A stretch of DNA of 53,491 nucleotides from Turicibacter sp. (lineage in GTDB: Bacteria > Bacillota_I > Bacilli_A > MOL361 > Turicibacteraceae), in assembly GCA_009780245.1 (NCBI GenBank), contig WRAJ01000011.1:1-53491 (forward strand). Direction: 5' to 3'. Position 1 is the stretch's first letter, and each line of letters begins with the position of its first letter. The position numbers were made by a program, and so were the translations under genes. Shown here piece after piece: positions 45,243 through 53,491 of the stretch. Below the pieces are notes generated by a model that saw only the letters and a program-made list of their open reading frames with translations, made no database searches and was not told the origin of the DNA.

Positions 45243-47600
45243 TTAAGCCAAATGCACCGGGAAGTAGTCCACCGCGATGCTCACGTCTTTGTGATCGATA
45301 TGCTCCAGCAAGTGCATCATCACTTCCGTTAGCTTTGGTGATTTTTTATATTTCAAAATGAAATGCAATCTAAAACGATTATTCACACGCGCTATCCCCG
45401 GCATCGTCGGTCCGATAATCAAGCATTCGTCGCCCAGCTCGCTGCGTAGATAAGCGTTCACTTGCTCACTCACAACTAGCAACGCATCTGGTTCTAGGCT
45501 TGACAGTAACACCTTAGCATGAAAATAGTAAGGCGCATAGTTAAAGCGTTGTCTGCTCGCCATCTCTTCCCGGTAAAACGCATGGTAATCTTGGTTTTTC
45601 ACATGTTGCATCACGTAATGGTTGGGCGAGTACGTTTCGATATACACCGAACCGCCTTGCTCGTGGCGCCCTGCTCGACCGGAAACTTGTGTTAAAATCT
45701 GAAACGTCCGCTCTGAGGCCTTATAATCAGGAAAGTGCAGCATGATATCCGCATCCAGCACCCCGACTAGTGTGACACCTGGGAAGTCTAACCCCTTGGC
45801 GACCATTTGGGTCCCGAGCAATATGTCCGCTTTTTTGTCTTCGAACGCGGTGATAATCCGCTGGTGATCCCCTTTTCTCGAGGTTGAATCAACGTCCATT
45901 CTTAACACTTTAGCTGCTGGAAATCTTTTCTCAAGGAATTCCTCGACTTTCTGGGTGCCGGTTCCAAAAAAGCGCACTTCAGGGCTTTCGCATTTCGGGC
46001 ATGCATCTACGACGCGCGCAGTGAAATTGCAGTAGTGGCATTTTAAACCGTTTACTTGTTTGTGATACGTTAAGGTAACGTCGCAATTGGGACAGCTGAC
46101 GACTTCGTGGCATTCGCGGCATTGCATAAAATTAGAATAACCGCGACGATTTAAGAACAAGATGATCTGTTCTTTTTTCGCTAACTTCGTTTCAAGCGCG
46201 GACTCTAGCTCAACGCTCATGATGCCACTGCCGATCCCTGGTATTTGCCGGTTCAAGTCAATCAAAGAAATCTCAGGAAGGCTTGCTTTTTCGACCGCGC
46301 GTTGCGGTAATTCTGCAAGGGTGTATACTCCTTTGCTAGCCCGGGCGTAAGCGTCCAGCGACGGCGTTGCGCTCCCGAGGACAACCGGACAGCCGTGCCA
46401 CGCCCCTCGGCGCTTGGCGACTTCGATCGCATGGTACCGCGGCATTTCCTCTTGCTTGTACGTTGCCTCATGTTCTTCGTCGACAATGATGAGCCCGATC
46501 TGCCTTAACGGAGCAAAAACGGCCGACCTAGCACCGATGACAATGTTTACCTCCCCACGCAAAATTTTGCGCCACTCGTCATACTTTTCCCCCATCGACA
46601 GACCGCTATGCAACACGGCGACCGCTGATCCAAAGCGTTGTTTAAAACGCATTGTAATCTGGGTCGTTAACGTAATTTCTGGGATCAACACCAGCGCTTG
46701 CTTACCCGCATCCACGACCGACTGAATCGCTTCGAGGTAAACCTCCGTCTTGCCCGAGCCCGTCACGCCGTGCACCAGCACCACCCCGCCGCCAGCCTCG
46801 TTAATTGTCTGCACAACCGCCTTTTGTGCATCGTTTAACGCCACAGACGCACCCGGTTTAAAACTAGCTTTCGCGTACGGATCCCGGTAAACCTCCACAT
46901 CCACAACCCGCACAACCCGCTTATCGACTAGCTTTCGTAACACCGTCGCATCCACCGCTAACTCATCCCGCGCAATCGGATGCTCATTCGCTAACAGTCG
47001 TCGAACAGCCGCTTCCTGCCGCTTCGCCCGACCAAACACCGAAAAATCAACCTCCCGATCAACAAGCTCCACATACCGCCGCATCTTCTTCCCCATCGCC
47101 GCCGAAGCCTCGTAAATCACCTCAACCGCGCCCGCATCAATCGCCTCTTTCATCACAGGTAAAAGATCTTGTGTCACAACCTCCGCATTAACGGCTTCCC
47201 CTTCGCCAAACAAAGCCGCCACTTGCGACCAACCCGAAACGTCCTGTGCACGGACCAACAATTTTTGATATTTCGTCTTCATCGCAGCTGGAATCATCGC
47301 ATCAAAACAAGCAATCATCGTCGCGCCAGTTTCTTTCGCCAAGTCAATCCCAAGTGCCAGAAGCTCTGCGTTTAAAATCGGCACCACGTCCATCACTTTA
47401 CTAATCGGGCGCAGCTTCCCCTTGAAATCCGAAGACGCCTTCACGCGCAACACCATCCCTGCAAGGGCCCGTGGCCCAAACGGCACCATCACACGCACAC
47501 CGGGCTGGACAACCGTTTCCAAGTTTTCAGGAATCTGATAATCAAACACCCGATCAACGGCTTTATTCTTAATATCAACGACTACCTCAGCAACTGCCAT
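45243..47600 (-). CDS. priA: Primosomal protein N' (replication-restart helicase PriA)
   Basis: 785 residues from the ATG at 47600 (TAGGAG 7 nt upstream); a longer frame to 47699 has no support. N-terminal 3'-DNA-binding domain (AEVVVDIKNKAVDRVFDYQIPE), helicase core with Walker A GVTGSGKTEVYL and Walker B IIVDEEHEATYKQEE, and eight zinc-binding Cys (CRECHEVVSCPNC ... CHYC ... CPKC). PriA restarts stalled forks. The def-fmt genes that often follow priA are not present. Confidence 0.97.
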   Translation of the reverse strand: MAVAEVVVDIKNKAVDRVFDYQIPENLETVVQPGVRVMVPFGPRALAGMVLRVKASSDFKGKLRPISKVMDVVPILNAELLALGIDLAKETGATMIACFDAMIPAAMKTKYQKLLVRAQDVSGWSQVAALFGEGEAVNAEVVTQDLLPVMKEAIDAGAVEVIYEASAAMGKKMRRYVELVDREVDFSVFGRAKRQEAAVRRLLANEHPIARDELAVDATVLRKLVDKRVVRVVDVEVYRDPYAKASFKPGASVALNDAQKAVVQTINEAGGGVVLVHGVTGSGKTEVYLEAIQSVVDAGKQALVLIPEITLTTQITMRFKQRFGSAVAVLHSGLSMGEKYDEWRKILRGEVNIVIGARSAVFAPLRQIGLIIVDEEHEATYKQEEMPRYHAIEVAKRRGAWHGCPVVLGSATPSLDAYARASKGVYTLAELPQRAVEKASLPEISLIDLNRQIPGIGSGIMSVELESALETKLAKKEQIILFLNRRGYSNFMQCRECHEVVSCPNCDVTLTYHKQVNGLKCHYCNFTARVVDACPKCESPEVRFFGTGTQKVEEFLEKRFPAAKVLRMDVDSTSRKGDHQRIITAFEDKKADILLGTQMVAKGLDFPGVTLVGVLDADIMLHFPDYKASERTFQILTQVSGRAGRHEQGGSVYIETYSPNHYVMQHVKNQDYHAFYREEMASRQRFNYAPYYFHAKVLLSSLEPDALLVVSEQVNAYLRSELGDECLIIGPTMPGIARVNNRFRLHFILKYKKSPKLTEVMMHLLEHIDHKDVSIAVDYFPVHLA

Positions 47601-47687
47601 CTCGCATTCTCCTAAATTCAACAATTTTCTTGTTCCTCTATTGTACCGAATTTTCGTGTAAAACACAATGCTAATCTTGTTTGCTCC

Positions 47688-47716
47688 TTGACAAAGCATG
47701 TCGGAACAATTACAAT
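47688..47716 (+). promoter_or_regulatory. Promoter of Cof-type phosphatase
   Basis: TTGACA (47688-47693), 17-bp spacer, TACAAT (47711-47716). Lies in the divergent gap with priA. Confidence 0.85.
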
Positions 47717-47765
47717 GTAAGGGTATAAAAGAATTCGGATTAAAACACTTTGAGGAGGCAAAATA

Positions 47766-48614
47766 ATGGATTTAAAAGTAATCGCATTGGACGTAGATGG
47801 CACGCTATTTAGTAGCCAAAAAGGGATGTTGCCAAAAACAAAAGCAGCATTGATTAAAGCACAAGATATGGGAATCAAAATCATTTTAGCATCGGGTCGT
47901 CCGACTTCAGGCTTGACTGAGATTGCCAAAGAGTTAAACATGGATCAGCACAACGGTCTGCTTGTCTCATACAACGGAAGTAAAATCATCGACTGCGAAA
48001 CGGGTGAAACGTTATTTAATGAGCCGCTAAGCATCGAAGATGGAAAAGCCGTTTTAGAGCATATGAAGAAATTCAATGTCAAACCAATGATCGATAAAGA
48101 TCAGCACATGTATGTCAATAACGTATACGACCAGTTTATCAAGTTCCAAGGTAAAGATTTCAACGTCATTGAATACGAGGCGCGTGGTGGTAATTACTTA
48201 CTGTGTGAACAAGCAGACCTCGCAGCCTTCTTAGACTACGAGGTTAACAAAATTTTAACAGCCGCTGACCCAGAATACGTCGATGAGCACCACGAAGCGA
48301 TGGCTGCACCGTTTAAAGACACACTCAACTGCGTACAAACGTCACCGTTTTTCTATGAGTTTACCGCTTTAGGCATCGACAAAGCCAAGGCACTTGATAC
48401 CGTGCTTCGCCCAATGGGTTACACCCCAGAGAACATGATCGCATTCGGCGATGGCATGAACGATTTAACGATGTTGCAATACGCTGGAACCGGTGTGGCA
48501 ATGGACAATGCCGTTGACGAAGTGAAGGCAAATTCGCAATATGTCACCGCATCAAACGATGAAGAAGGCATCGCCTTAGCGTTGTATAAATATATCCCTG
48601 AATTAAAAGTTTAA
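47766..48614 (+). CDS. Cof-type HAD-IIB sugar-phosphate phosphatase
   Basis: 282 residues. HAD motif I VIALDVDGTLFSS, motif II ILASGRPT, motif IV AFGDGMNDLTML and a C2-type cap. YidA/YwpJ-like members dephosphorylate sugar phosphates or cofactors. RBS GAGGAGG. It has its own promoter and a terminator that also serves the convergent gene. Confidence 0.9.
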   Translation: MDLKVIALDVDGTLFSSQKGMLPKTKAALIKAQDMGIKIILASGRPTSGLTEIAKELNMDQHNGLLVSYNGSKIIDCETGETLFNEPLSIEDGKAVLEHMKKFNVKPMIDKDQHMYVNNVYDQFIKFQGKDFNVIEYEARGGNYLLCEQADLAAFLDYEVNKILTAADPEYVDEHHEAMAAPFKDTLNCVQTSPFFYEFTALGIDKAKALDTVLRPMGYTPENMIAFGDGMNDLTMLQYAGTGVAMDNAVDEVKANSQYVTASNDEEGIALALYKYIPELKV

Positions 48615-48624
48615 CTAATATCGA

Positions 48625-48658
48625 AAAACCATGAGGCTCAAATTCGCTTCATGGTTTT
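48625..48658. terminator. Bidirectional terminator
   Basis: AAAACCATGA pairs with TCATGGTTTT between the convergent ends of the Cof-type and Fpg-like genes. Confidence 0.8.
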
Positions 48659-48665
48659 AATGTGT

Positions 48666-49475
48666 CTAAAGTTGTTGACAAGTAGAACAAACATAAGTCG
48701 ATGAACTCCCCGTTTTGAGATATTGAATCGGCGTGCCACAGTTCGGGCACGGTTCTTCGTTATCCAAGTAAGCGATGAAGAAGTCATCACCAACAAATGC
48801 CTTGCTCTCATCAAAGAAATCCATATGACGACGGAAAAACGTGATTTTTTCGTGAATACTCGTGTGCAATTTTTTGATGTCATTCACAGATATTTCAGAA
48901 ATTTTCTTCGCCGGATGAATACCCGCTCCCCACAAAATATCGTGCATATACATGCCACTTAACCCACCAATTTTCTTTTGACTCATCAGAAAAGATTTGA
49001 TTTGTGACTTTTTACCACTTAATACGGTTGTAAAATAGTCAAGTGTAAACGCCTCATCCAGCGGGTCAAGTGCGGCGTGTTTATCTTCGCTAATCTCACT
49101 GAGCTCAGTGAAATTAAGCAAATAGAACTTCTCAAACCACCAAAAACGAGCGGTAAAGCCACTGTCATCATCAAAATGGACTTCGACATTATGAGGATAT
49201 TTAATTTTCTTAATCGCGCCATTTTCAAAGTAAAAGATGTCATTACCCAGCGTAAAGGACAACAACAGATGCTCACTATTATCTAAGGCAATGATCAACC
49301 ACTTTCCATGAGTTCGAACCTCAGTAACACTCGCACCTTTTGTCCGCTGACCATAAACTTCCTCTGCCACATTCAACGCCTTCTTCTGATTAACTTTTAC
49401 CCTTTCAATGGTCTTCCCGATTAAAACCTCTTGCATTTGCTCTGCTATTTTATCAATGCCAATTAATTCTATCAT
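48666..49475 (-). CDS. Fpg/Nei-family DNA glycosylase-like protein, atypical N-terminus
   Basis: 269 residues. The C-terminal zinc finger CPNC...CSTC, the helix-two-turn-helix (MSQKKIGGLSGMYMHDILWGAGIHP) and overall length match Fpg/Nei. The N-terminus reads MIELIGID where classical Fpg has MPELPEVE: the catalytic Pro is replaced by Ile while the next Glu is kept. Related Bacillota proteins that begin MIE are known, so this is a branch rather than a broken gene. Without Pro-1 the classical beta-elimination lyase mechanism is unlikely. Overlaps the GNAT gene upstream by 4 nt (ATGA). Confidence 0.8.
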   Translation of the reverse strand: MIELIGIDKIAEQMQEVLIGKTIERVKVNQKKALNVAEEVYGQRTKGASVTEVRTHGKWLIIALDNSEHLLLSFTLGNDIFYFENGAIKKIKYPHNVEVHFDDDSGFTARFWWFEKFYLLNFTELSEISEDKHAALDPLDEAFTLDYFTTVLSGKKSQIKSFLMSQKKIGGLSGMYMHDILWGAGIHPAKKISEISVNDIKKLHTSIHEKITFFRRHMDFFDESKAFVGDDFFIAYLDNEEPCPNCGTPIQYLKTGSSSTYVCSTCQQL

Positions 49476-50044
49476 GGTTGCTTTTCCTCGCTTTTCTGAA
49501 TTTGTTTTTTCATACTATTAGCTAGAGATTTTCCGATAATCGGGTAAAGTTCTTGGTCGATTTTATAATGCTCTGTCATATCAAAATCGTCACCAACTAA
49601 CATAAACTCAAACGAATCGGTTTTTCGCTTAACAAAATAACCCGTCGATTTAAAACCATTATTTTTGCAAAATTCTTGTTCCTTAATAACTTGCTCACGG
49701 TTACCACCGTCGAGATTTTCAATTTCGACCGTTGTAATAATCCGATAATGAGGGTAAAGTTTTTTCAATTTATCAAACATCATACCATCATATTTTCTTG
49801 CTGTTTTACTATCAATAGTTGCAAAAAGGGTTACTTTAATTAAGTCATTATGAACTGAGTAAAAAATCCAACCAACCCATTTATCGCCGTCATAAATATT
49901 CAAAAATGACACGTTCTTGCGATTTCGCTTCCACCAAAGAGGATAGAAGTAGGATTTTTCGTGAGCGGGCACGGACTGGTTATAAAGGTTTTGTACTAAC
50001 TGGCGTTCTACTTTCGTTTGGATTTTAGTGAACTTTACATTCAT
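49472..50044 (-). CDS. GNAT-like N-acetyltransferase
   Basis: 190 residues from ATG at 50044 (GAGGTAATTGATT upstream). A GNAT-like fold is suggested by WVGWIFYSVHNDLIKVTLFATIDSKTARKYDG and by KEQEFCKNNGFKSTGYFVKRKT, the typical end of the fold. The acetyl-CoA loop is not classical. Substrate unknown. Cotranscribed with the Fpg-like and GyrI-like genes by short gaps or overlap. Confidence 0.65.
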   Translation of the reverse strand: MNVKFTKIQTKVERQLVQNLYNQSVPAHEKSYFYPLWWKRNRKNVSFLNIYDGDKWVGWIFYSVHNDLIKVTLFATIDSKTARKYDGMMFDKLKKLYPHYRIITTVEIENLDGGNREQVIKEQEFCKNNGFKSTGYFVKRKTDSFEFMLVGDDFDMTEHYKIDQELYPIIGKSLANSMKKQIQKSEEKQP

Positions 50045-50055
50045 AATCAATTACC

Positions 50056-50484
50056 TCACTTCGCAATTCTGACTGGCACCCATATTTCCCGAATACCATC
50101 CTCGCGAAATAGCTCAAAACACACTTCACCTTCGATATAATCGCAACCCATCGCTGGCAATCCGTCTTCTTCCCACGTTTCAACCCATGCTTGGATTAAC
50201 GGCATTTCCTTTGGAACAGTTGCAACTGCAAATAATCCTGCTGGAATAATAACACTATCTTTTCTGCTGTTGTTTTCTTGTTCAACACCAAACAGATAGA
50301 ACAATTTTTCATCATTTGTAAACCACGTTGCACCGTATAAGACACTCGTATCTGTTCGTAAAGATCCTTCGTATTGTTGGCGTAAAGCCATGCTTTTTTC
50401 ATCATAAGACTCGTCAGTGGTTAATGTTTCAATTAAGTAACCGCTAATTGTAAAACCAGCTCTTTCTTCTAATCGCATTTTCAT
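50056..50484 (-). CDS. GyrI-like effector-binding domain protein
   Basis: 142 residues. FTISGYLIETL start, LYGATWFTNDEKLFYLFGVE middle, IPAGLFAVATVPKE and a C-terminal EVCFELFREDGIREIWVPVR are the pattern of the SOUL/GyrI-like ligand domain that is the C-terminal part of AraC- or MerR-type regulators. There is no DNA-binding domain. Stand-alone members bind or hydrolyse hydrophobic small molecules. Central member of the small cluster 48666-50925. Confidence 0.78.
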   Translation of the reverse strand: MKMRLEERAGFTISGYLIETLTTDESYDEKSMALRQQYEGSLRTDTSVLYGATWFTNDEKLFYLFGVEQENNSRKDSVIIPAGLFAVATVPKEMPLIQAWVETWEEDGLPAMGCDYIEGEVCFELFREDGIREIWVPVRIAK

Positions 50485-50508
50485 TTTAAATCAACCTCAT
50501 TTCTTATA

Positions 50509-50925
50509 TTATTTCGCTCGCATTTTATACGCAATCATTTTATACAGATCAGACAAATCGCCTTCACCACGAACTTCAATCTTAACCGAAAAATACTTAT
50601 CTCCTGGCGTGGTTTCAAACTTATCTTTCCACTTATCCGCAATATCCAACGCCAGAACGCCTTCTCGTAGGTGCGGTTTGTTTTGAAAAATAAAATTGGT
50701 TCCAAAAAAGTCAGCGGCAGGCCAACCCCAAATCAGCGTCTTTTTCTTGCGCGTTATTTTCGCAAGCCAACCACCATCTTTGTAAAAGCGCCATTCTAAT
50801 TCTGCTTCAAAATCGGCTAGCTTCCTCACTAATGCCTGATACGCTGCAAAGCTTTCTCCTAGTACGACGCTTAAATTTTCATCAACAGGTTCTACACTTT
50901 TATCTTTGCTAAAATCGATCATCAT
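50509..50925 (-). CDS. DUF3788 family protein
   Basis: 138 residues. WRFYKDGGWLAKITRKKKTLIWGWPAADFF with FIFQNKPHLREG and SVKIEVRGEGDLSDLYKMIAYK is the DUF3788 pattern. Function unknown; such proteins often neighbour GyrI-like and GNAT genes. RBS GGAGTTG before ATGATG. Confidence 0.72.
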   Translation of the reverse strand: MMIDFSKDKSVEPVDENLSVVLGESFAAYQALVRKLADFEAELEWRFYKDGGWLAKITRKKKTLIWGWPAADFFGTNFIFQNKPHLREGVLALDIADKWKDKFETTPGDKYFSVKIEVRGEGDLSDLYKMIAYKMRAK

Positions 50926-51054
50926 CTTTTTTCAACTCCTATGATTTTATTATAACCCTTTTGCAAAATTTTGTCCTCTCTTTTCGGATAATAATTAGCG
51001 AGCTTGGGATTCTTTTGAAGGTCAGTTGATGTTGCAATTATCATTGCATTCAAC

Positions 51055-51294
51055 AAGTGTCGCTTCATCTAGAAAAATTAAAGCTTAACGACACTTTTCA
51101 AGTATAATTTTAACTAAAGTGTCGCTCTCACAATAAAAACTCACGTAAAGCGACACTTTAATGGTAGAGTTCAAGCCATATGCCGATAAAAGTGTCGCTT
51201 TCCCTATCAATATCTATAAGAAGTGACACTAATGACCACTATCGCAGTAAAAACTGTCGCTCTATCATCGGAAATTTGCGTTTAGCGACACTTT
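51055..51294. repeat. Array of four tandem hairpins, stem AGTGTCGCT type
   Basis: Four units at 51055-51098, 51116-51159, 51188-51230 and 51249-51294. Arms AAAGTGTCGCT and AGCGACACTTT with unrelated loops of 20-25 nt. Unit 3 has GTGTCGC against GTGACAC (wobble), unit 4 has CTGTCGCT against AGCGACACT. It fills the gap between the DUF3788 gene and yhaM. Confidence 0.88.
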
Positions 51295-51321
51295 CGTAAT
51301 TATCACTCATCACCACAACAA

Positions 51322-51342
51322 GAAAAACCGCCTTGCGGCGGT
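51322..51342 (-). terminator. Terminator of yhaM
   Basis: ACCGCC-GCAA-GGCGGT followed by TTTTTCTT on the minus strand, starting at the yhaM stop codon. Confidence 0.92.
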
Positions 51343-52310
51343 CAACCCTTATCTAAATGATGTTGGTAAAACTTACGATTCTCCAATGACCAGATTTTAT
51401 CGGATTCCTCTTTTGGTTCAACGTGTTCCAACGCTTTGGTAATCGCATTGATATTCGCATCAATCTTGTCAATCTGATGAATAATCTGTGCTTCTAAAAT
51501 CTTCGGCGGCACTGGACTCCCCCATTCGCCTTTACCATGGTGGCTCAAAACAATGTGCTGCAGTAGCATAACCTCTTCCGAATCAGCAATTCCTAGCCGC
51601 TCAGCAATCTTTTCGATCTCTGCGTGAACGATGGCAATGTGCCCAAGCATTGACCCTTTTCGTGTATATTCAGTTGCCATCACCCCTGTCAACTCATCCG
51701 TCTTGCCTAGGTCATGGGCAATGATTCCTGCAATTAGCAAATCACGATTAACGTCTTGATAAATCATCGCAATCGCATCAGCCAGCTTCAACATAGTCGT
51801 TGTGTGATGCAATAATCCTGACACATAGTCATGATGAACCGATTGGGCAGCGGGGAAATTCTTTAACGCTTCCTGCCTTGGACCGACCAATTCTCTAATG
51901 ATATTTTTTAAATTCACATTCTGAATCTGGTTATAGTAATCGATTAAAACAGTGAACATATCTTCTTTTGGGATCGGTGCAACTCGCAAAAAAGCATCAA
52001 CCGGCACGTCTGATGCAAGCGTAATCTGCTTAAAATTAACTTGCTTCGCCCCGTTATACTCATCCATGTCACCGTTAACCGCAACCACAACACCGTTAAC
52101 CAAAGTCCCTTTTTGCTCCGCAGTCACATCCCACAAATTCCCACTCACATCACCACTTCGATCTTGAAGCGTTAGTTTCAAATAATCTTTACCCGCTTTA
52201 GTAATCGCAGGCATGGCATTTTTGATTAAAAAACATTGACTAAAACTCTCTCCAACCGCATAATCCATGAGTAACTTCTCTTGCGGAGCATTGTTTTGTA
52301 TCTTGTCCAT
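51342..52310 (-). CDS. yhaM: 3'-5' exoribonuclease YhaM-like
   Basis: 322 residues from the ATG at 52310 (GGAGGTCGATACCG upstream), similar to the 314 of B. subtilis YhaM. N-terminal OB-fold (FLIKNAMPAITKAGKDYLKLTLQDRSG) and C-terminal HD domain (HHDYVSGLLHHTTTML, IIAHDLGKTDEL, LSHHGKGEWGSP). It trims RNA and DNA 3' ends with metal ions. Confidence 0.9.
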   Translation of the reverse strand: MDKIQNNAPQEKLLMDYAVGESFSQCFLIKNAMPAITKAGKDYLKLTLQDRSGDVSGNLWDVTAEQKGTLVNGVVVAVNGDMDEYNGAKQVNFKQITLASDVPVDAFLRVAPIPKEDMFTVLIDYYNQIQNVNLKNIIRELVGPRQEALKNFPAAQSVHHDYVSGLLHHTTTMLKLADAIAMIYQDVNRDLLIAGIIAHDLGKTDELTGVMATEYTRKGSMLGHIAIVHAEIEKIAERLGIADSEEVMLLQHIVLSHHGKGEWGSPVPPKILEAQIIHQIDKIDANINAITKALEHVEPKEESDKIWSLENRKFYQHHLDKG

Positions 52311-52413
52311 CGGTATCGACCTCCGTTCTTTCCTAGCCAAATTATACCACCCCTCCACACACCATTCAACAAATCTCGACTACTAATCTAAACAAAATAT
52401 AACCATCATATTG

Positions 52414-52653
52414 AAAATATCCCAAACATGCTTAAATCGCATAATCTGGGATATTTTCTGTGTCGAAATCGTCGTAAAATATCCCATTTCAAAGGATATC
52501 ACACTATTTGGGATACTTTTATACGGGATTTCATTTAATTAGCACTAAAAAGTATCCCTTTGATAGCTATTTTCTACATTTTAGGATACTTTCCTAAAAA
52601 TTCCAATCAAAAGTATCCCTTTAACACTTCATTTCTACCATTCAGGATACTTT
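52414..52653. repeat. Array of four tandem hairpins, stem ATCCC type
   Basis: Units at 52414-52457, 52476-52520, 52547-52592 and 52609-52653. Unit 1: AAAATATCCC / GGGATATTTT. Unit 2: AAAATATCCC / GGGATACTTTT. Units 3-4: AAAGTATCC / GGATACTTT. A change in one arm (unit 2) followed by the matching change in the other arm (units 3-4) keeps the stem. It fills the gap before the GNAT gene. Confidence 0.9.
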
Positions 52654-52665
52654 CGCGCCCCTGCA

Positions 52666-53304
52666 CTACCCACCCATCTCCATCTCATATAAAAAATTCG
52701 TCATCCGCATCTTAAACCCGCTAAAACGATACACAGCCTCCGCTTCCCGACGCCGCTTAAACCCCTGATGCTCATAAAAGCCAAAATTACAATCCGTATC
52801 CGTAAACAAATACGCCCTTGAAACCTGTTGCTCTACAAAATACGCCTGCAACACCAACCACAACGCCTTTCCAACGCCCTTCCCCTGCGCCGCCTTGCTC
52901 AAAATCAAAAAATCCAAACTCGCATCGTACTCATCTGCCACACCATCAAGCAACTGCGCATAAACGGCCTCCTGCTTCGAAAAATACTCGTAAATCCACT
53001 TTTGCTGCCGCCGCTTAGCTAACAACAACGTCATCGCATGCCCCATCCCGTCTTCCAACAAATGCGCATACCGCAACGCCTCCCCCTTCACAATCCCCGA
53101 AACCATCCCCAGCACTTCCCCATCCAAAACGGCCACCTTCCCAAACGTACTCCCGGCCAACATCTGATTCAAATAAAGCCCCACCACCGCATCCAAAATC
53201 GCCTCATTCTTAACCAAGCTCGAAAAATCCCAAACCTCTTTAATAATCCGCTTGATCACCGGAACGTCCATCACATCTAAATCTCTAATCAATAACTTTT
53301 CCAT
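52666..53304 (-). CDS. GNAT-family N-acetyltransferase
   Basis: 212 residues from the ATG at 53304 (AGAGGG 7 nt upstream; an in-frame TTG at 53310 is possible). DFLILSKAAQGKGVGKALWLVLQAYF contains the acetyl-CoA loop Q-G-K-G-V-G-K-A. Substrate unknown. It starts about 16 nt after the MATE-type gene and is probably cotranscribed. Confidence 0.85.
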   Translation of the reverse strand: MEKLLIRDLDVMDVPVIKRIIKEVWDFSSLVKNEAILDAVVGLYLNQMLAGSTFGKVAVLDGEVLGMVSGIVKGEALRYAHLLEDGMGHAMTLLLAKRRQQKWIYEYFSKQEAVYAQLLDGVADEYDASLDFLILSKAAQGKGVGKALWLVLQAYFVEQQVSRAYLFTDTDCNFGFYEHQGFKRRREAEAVYRFSGFKMRMTNFLYEMEMGG

Positions 53305-53319
53305 CTGCAACCCTCTCTC

Positions 53320-53491
53320 CTAACCTTCTGACTTCGCCACAGTCCCCAATACAGCATTCTTCGGCTGAACATACTGATACTTTTTCGCCATTTTAATCAG
53401 GAAAAACACGGTCAAGACGATCGACAGCACTTCCGCCATTGGCAAGGCAAACCAAACCCCGTTCAAATCCCAGATTCTCGGTAAAGTTACG
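53320..53491 (-). CDS. MATE-type efflux transporter, C-terminal end (cut by window edge)
   Basis: The last 56 codons run in from the right edge. LPRIWDLNGVWFALPMAEVLSI and the following hydrophobic segment are the usual final helices of MATE drug/sodium antiporters (compare GVWLALP-x-AD/E). Stop TAG at 53322-53320. Confidence 0.65.
   Translation of the reverse strand, partial: VTLPRIWDLNGVWFALPMAEVLSIVLTVFFLIKMAKKYQYVQPKNAVLGTVAKSEG

Overview
The window reads as chromosome from a low-to-moderate G+C Bacillota (Firmicute). The evidence is strong Shine-Dalgarno sites (GGAGG-type), sigma-A-like promoters, and a gene set that includes TrmFO, Rex, CamS, AddB, YhaM, a PASTA-type penicillin-binding protein, MreC/MreD, a Topo IV pair (parE-parC) and an Fpg/Nei-like glycosylase. 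No sporulation genes, rRNA, tRNA, transposase, prophage or CRISPR array was recognised. The gene order matches no textbook Bacillus or Streptococcus locus that I know, so I leave genus and order open. Most genes are on the minus strand. Plus-strand islands are SEDS-rex-ligA-camS (21.4-26.8 kb), a DUF4190-like membrane protein (43.8 kb) and a Cof-type phosphatase (47.8 kb).

Layout. 0-13 kb: end-cut signal peptidase I, a DUF6483 protein, a membrane-stress-like pair (zinc ribbon plus SPFH/SHOCT), a rhodanese lipoprotein, an acetyltransferase, AlkC-like and RtcB proteins, a receiver-like protein, sirtuin, Dtd, a second zinc-ribbon protein, a second SPFH protein with NfeD, then XerC and TrmFO. 13-21 kb: a frameshifted M50 protease, mreC-mreD, a PASTA PBP, a secreted Trp/Pro repeat protein, metK, recX. 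21-29 kb: a SEDS protein, rex (with its own Rex box), ligA, camS, pepT, and an unannotated type I toxin-antitoxin locus. 29-35 kb: an accessory island with an Rgg-like receptor lacking its DNA-binding domain, a 23-residue peptide gene, a small secreted protein and three FtsX-type permeases without an ATPase. 35-53 kb: fRMsr, parC, parE, addB, a D-2-hydroxyacid dehydrogenase, priA, a Cof phosphatase, an Fpg-like/GNAT/GyrI/DUF3788 cluster, yhaM, a GNAT and the end of a MATE transporter.

The most notable things: (1) the 28.9-34.7 kb island looks like a peptide-signalled secreted-protein system: receptor-like gene, then a tiny peptide ORF with its own RBS, a terminator, then a promoter, a secreted protein, a leaky hairpin and permeases. 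(2) A hidden type I toxin-antitoxin pair at 28.47-28.92 kb, with strong promoters on both strands and a shared terminator stem. (3) Intergenic gaps repeatedly hold arrays of 3-4 tandem hairpins of about 40-46 nt. Each gap has its own stem sequence, and two arrays show paired base changes that preserve the stem. (4) A secreted protein made almost wholly of P-x-W-x-x pentads followed by P-x-(L/W) triads.

All function calls come from reading motifs by eye. No database search or structure prediction was run.
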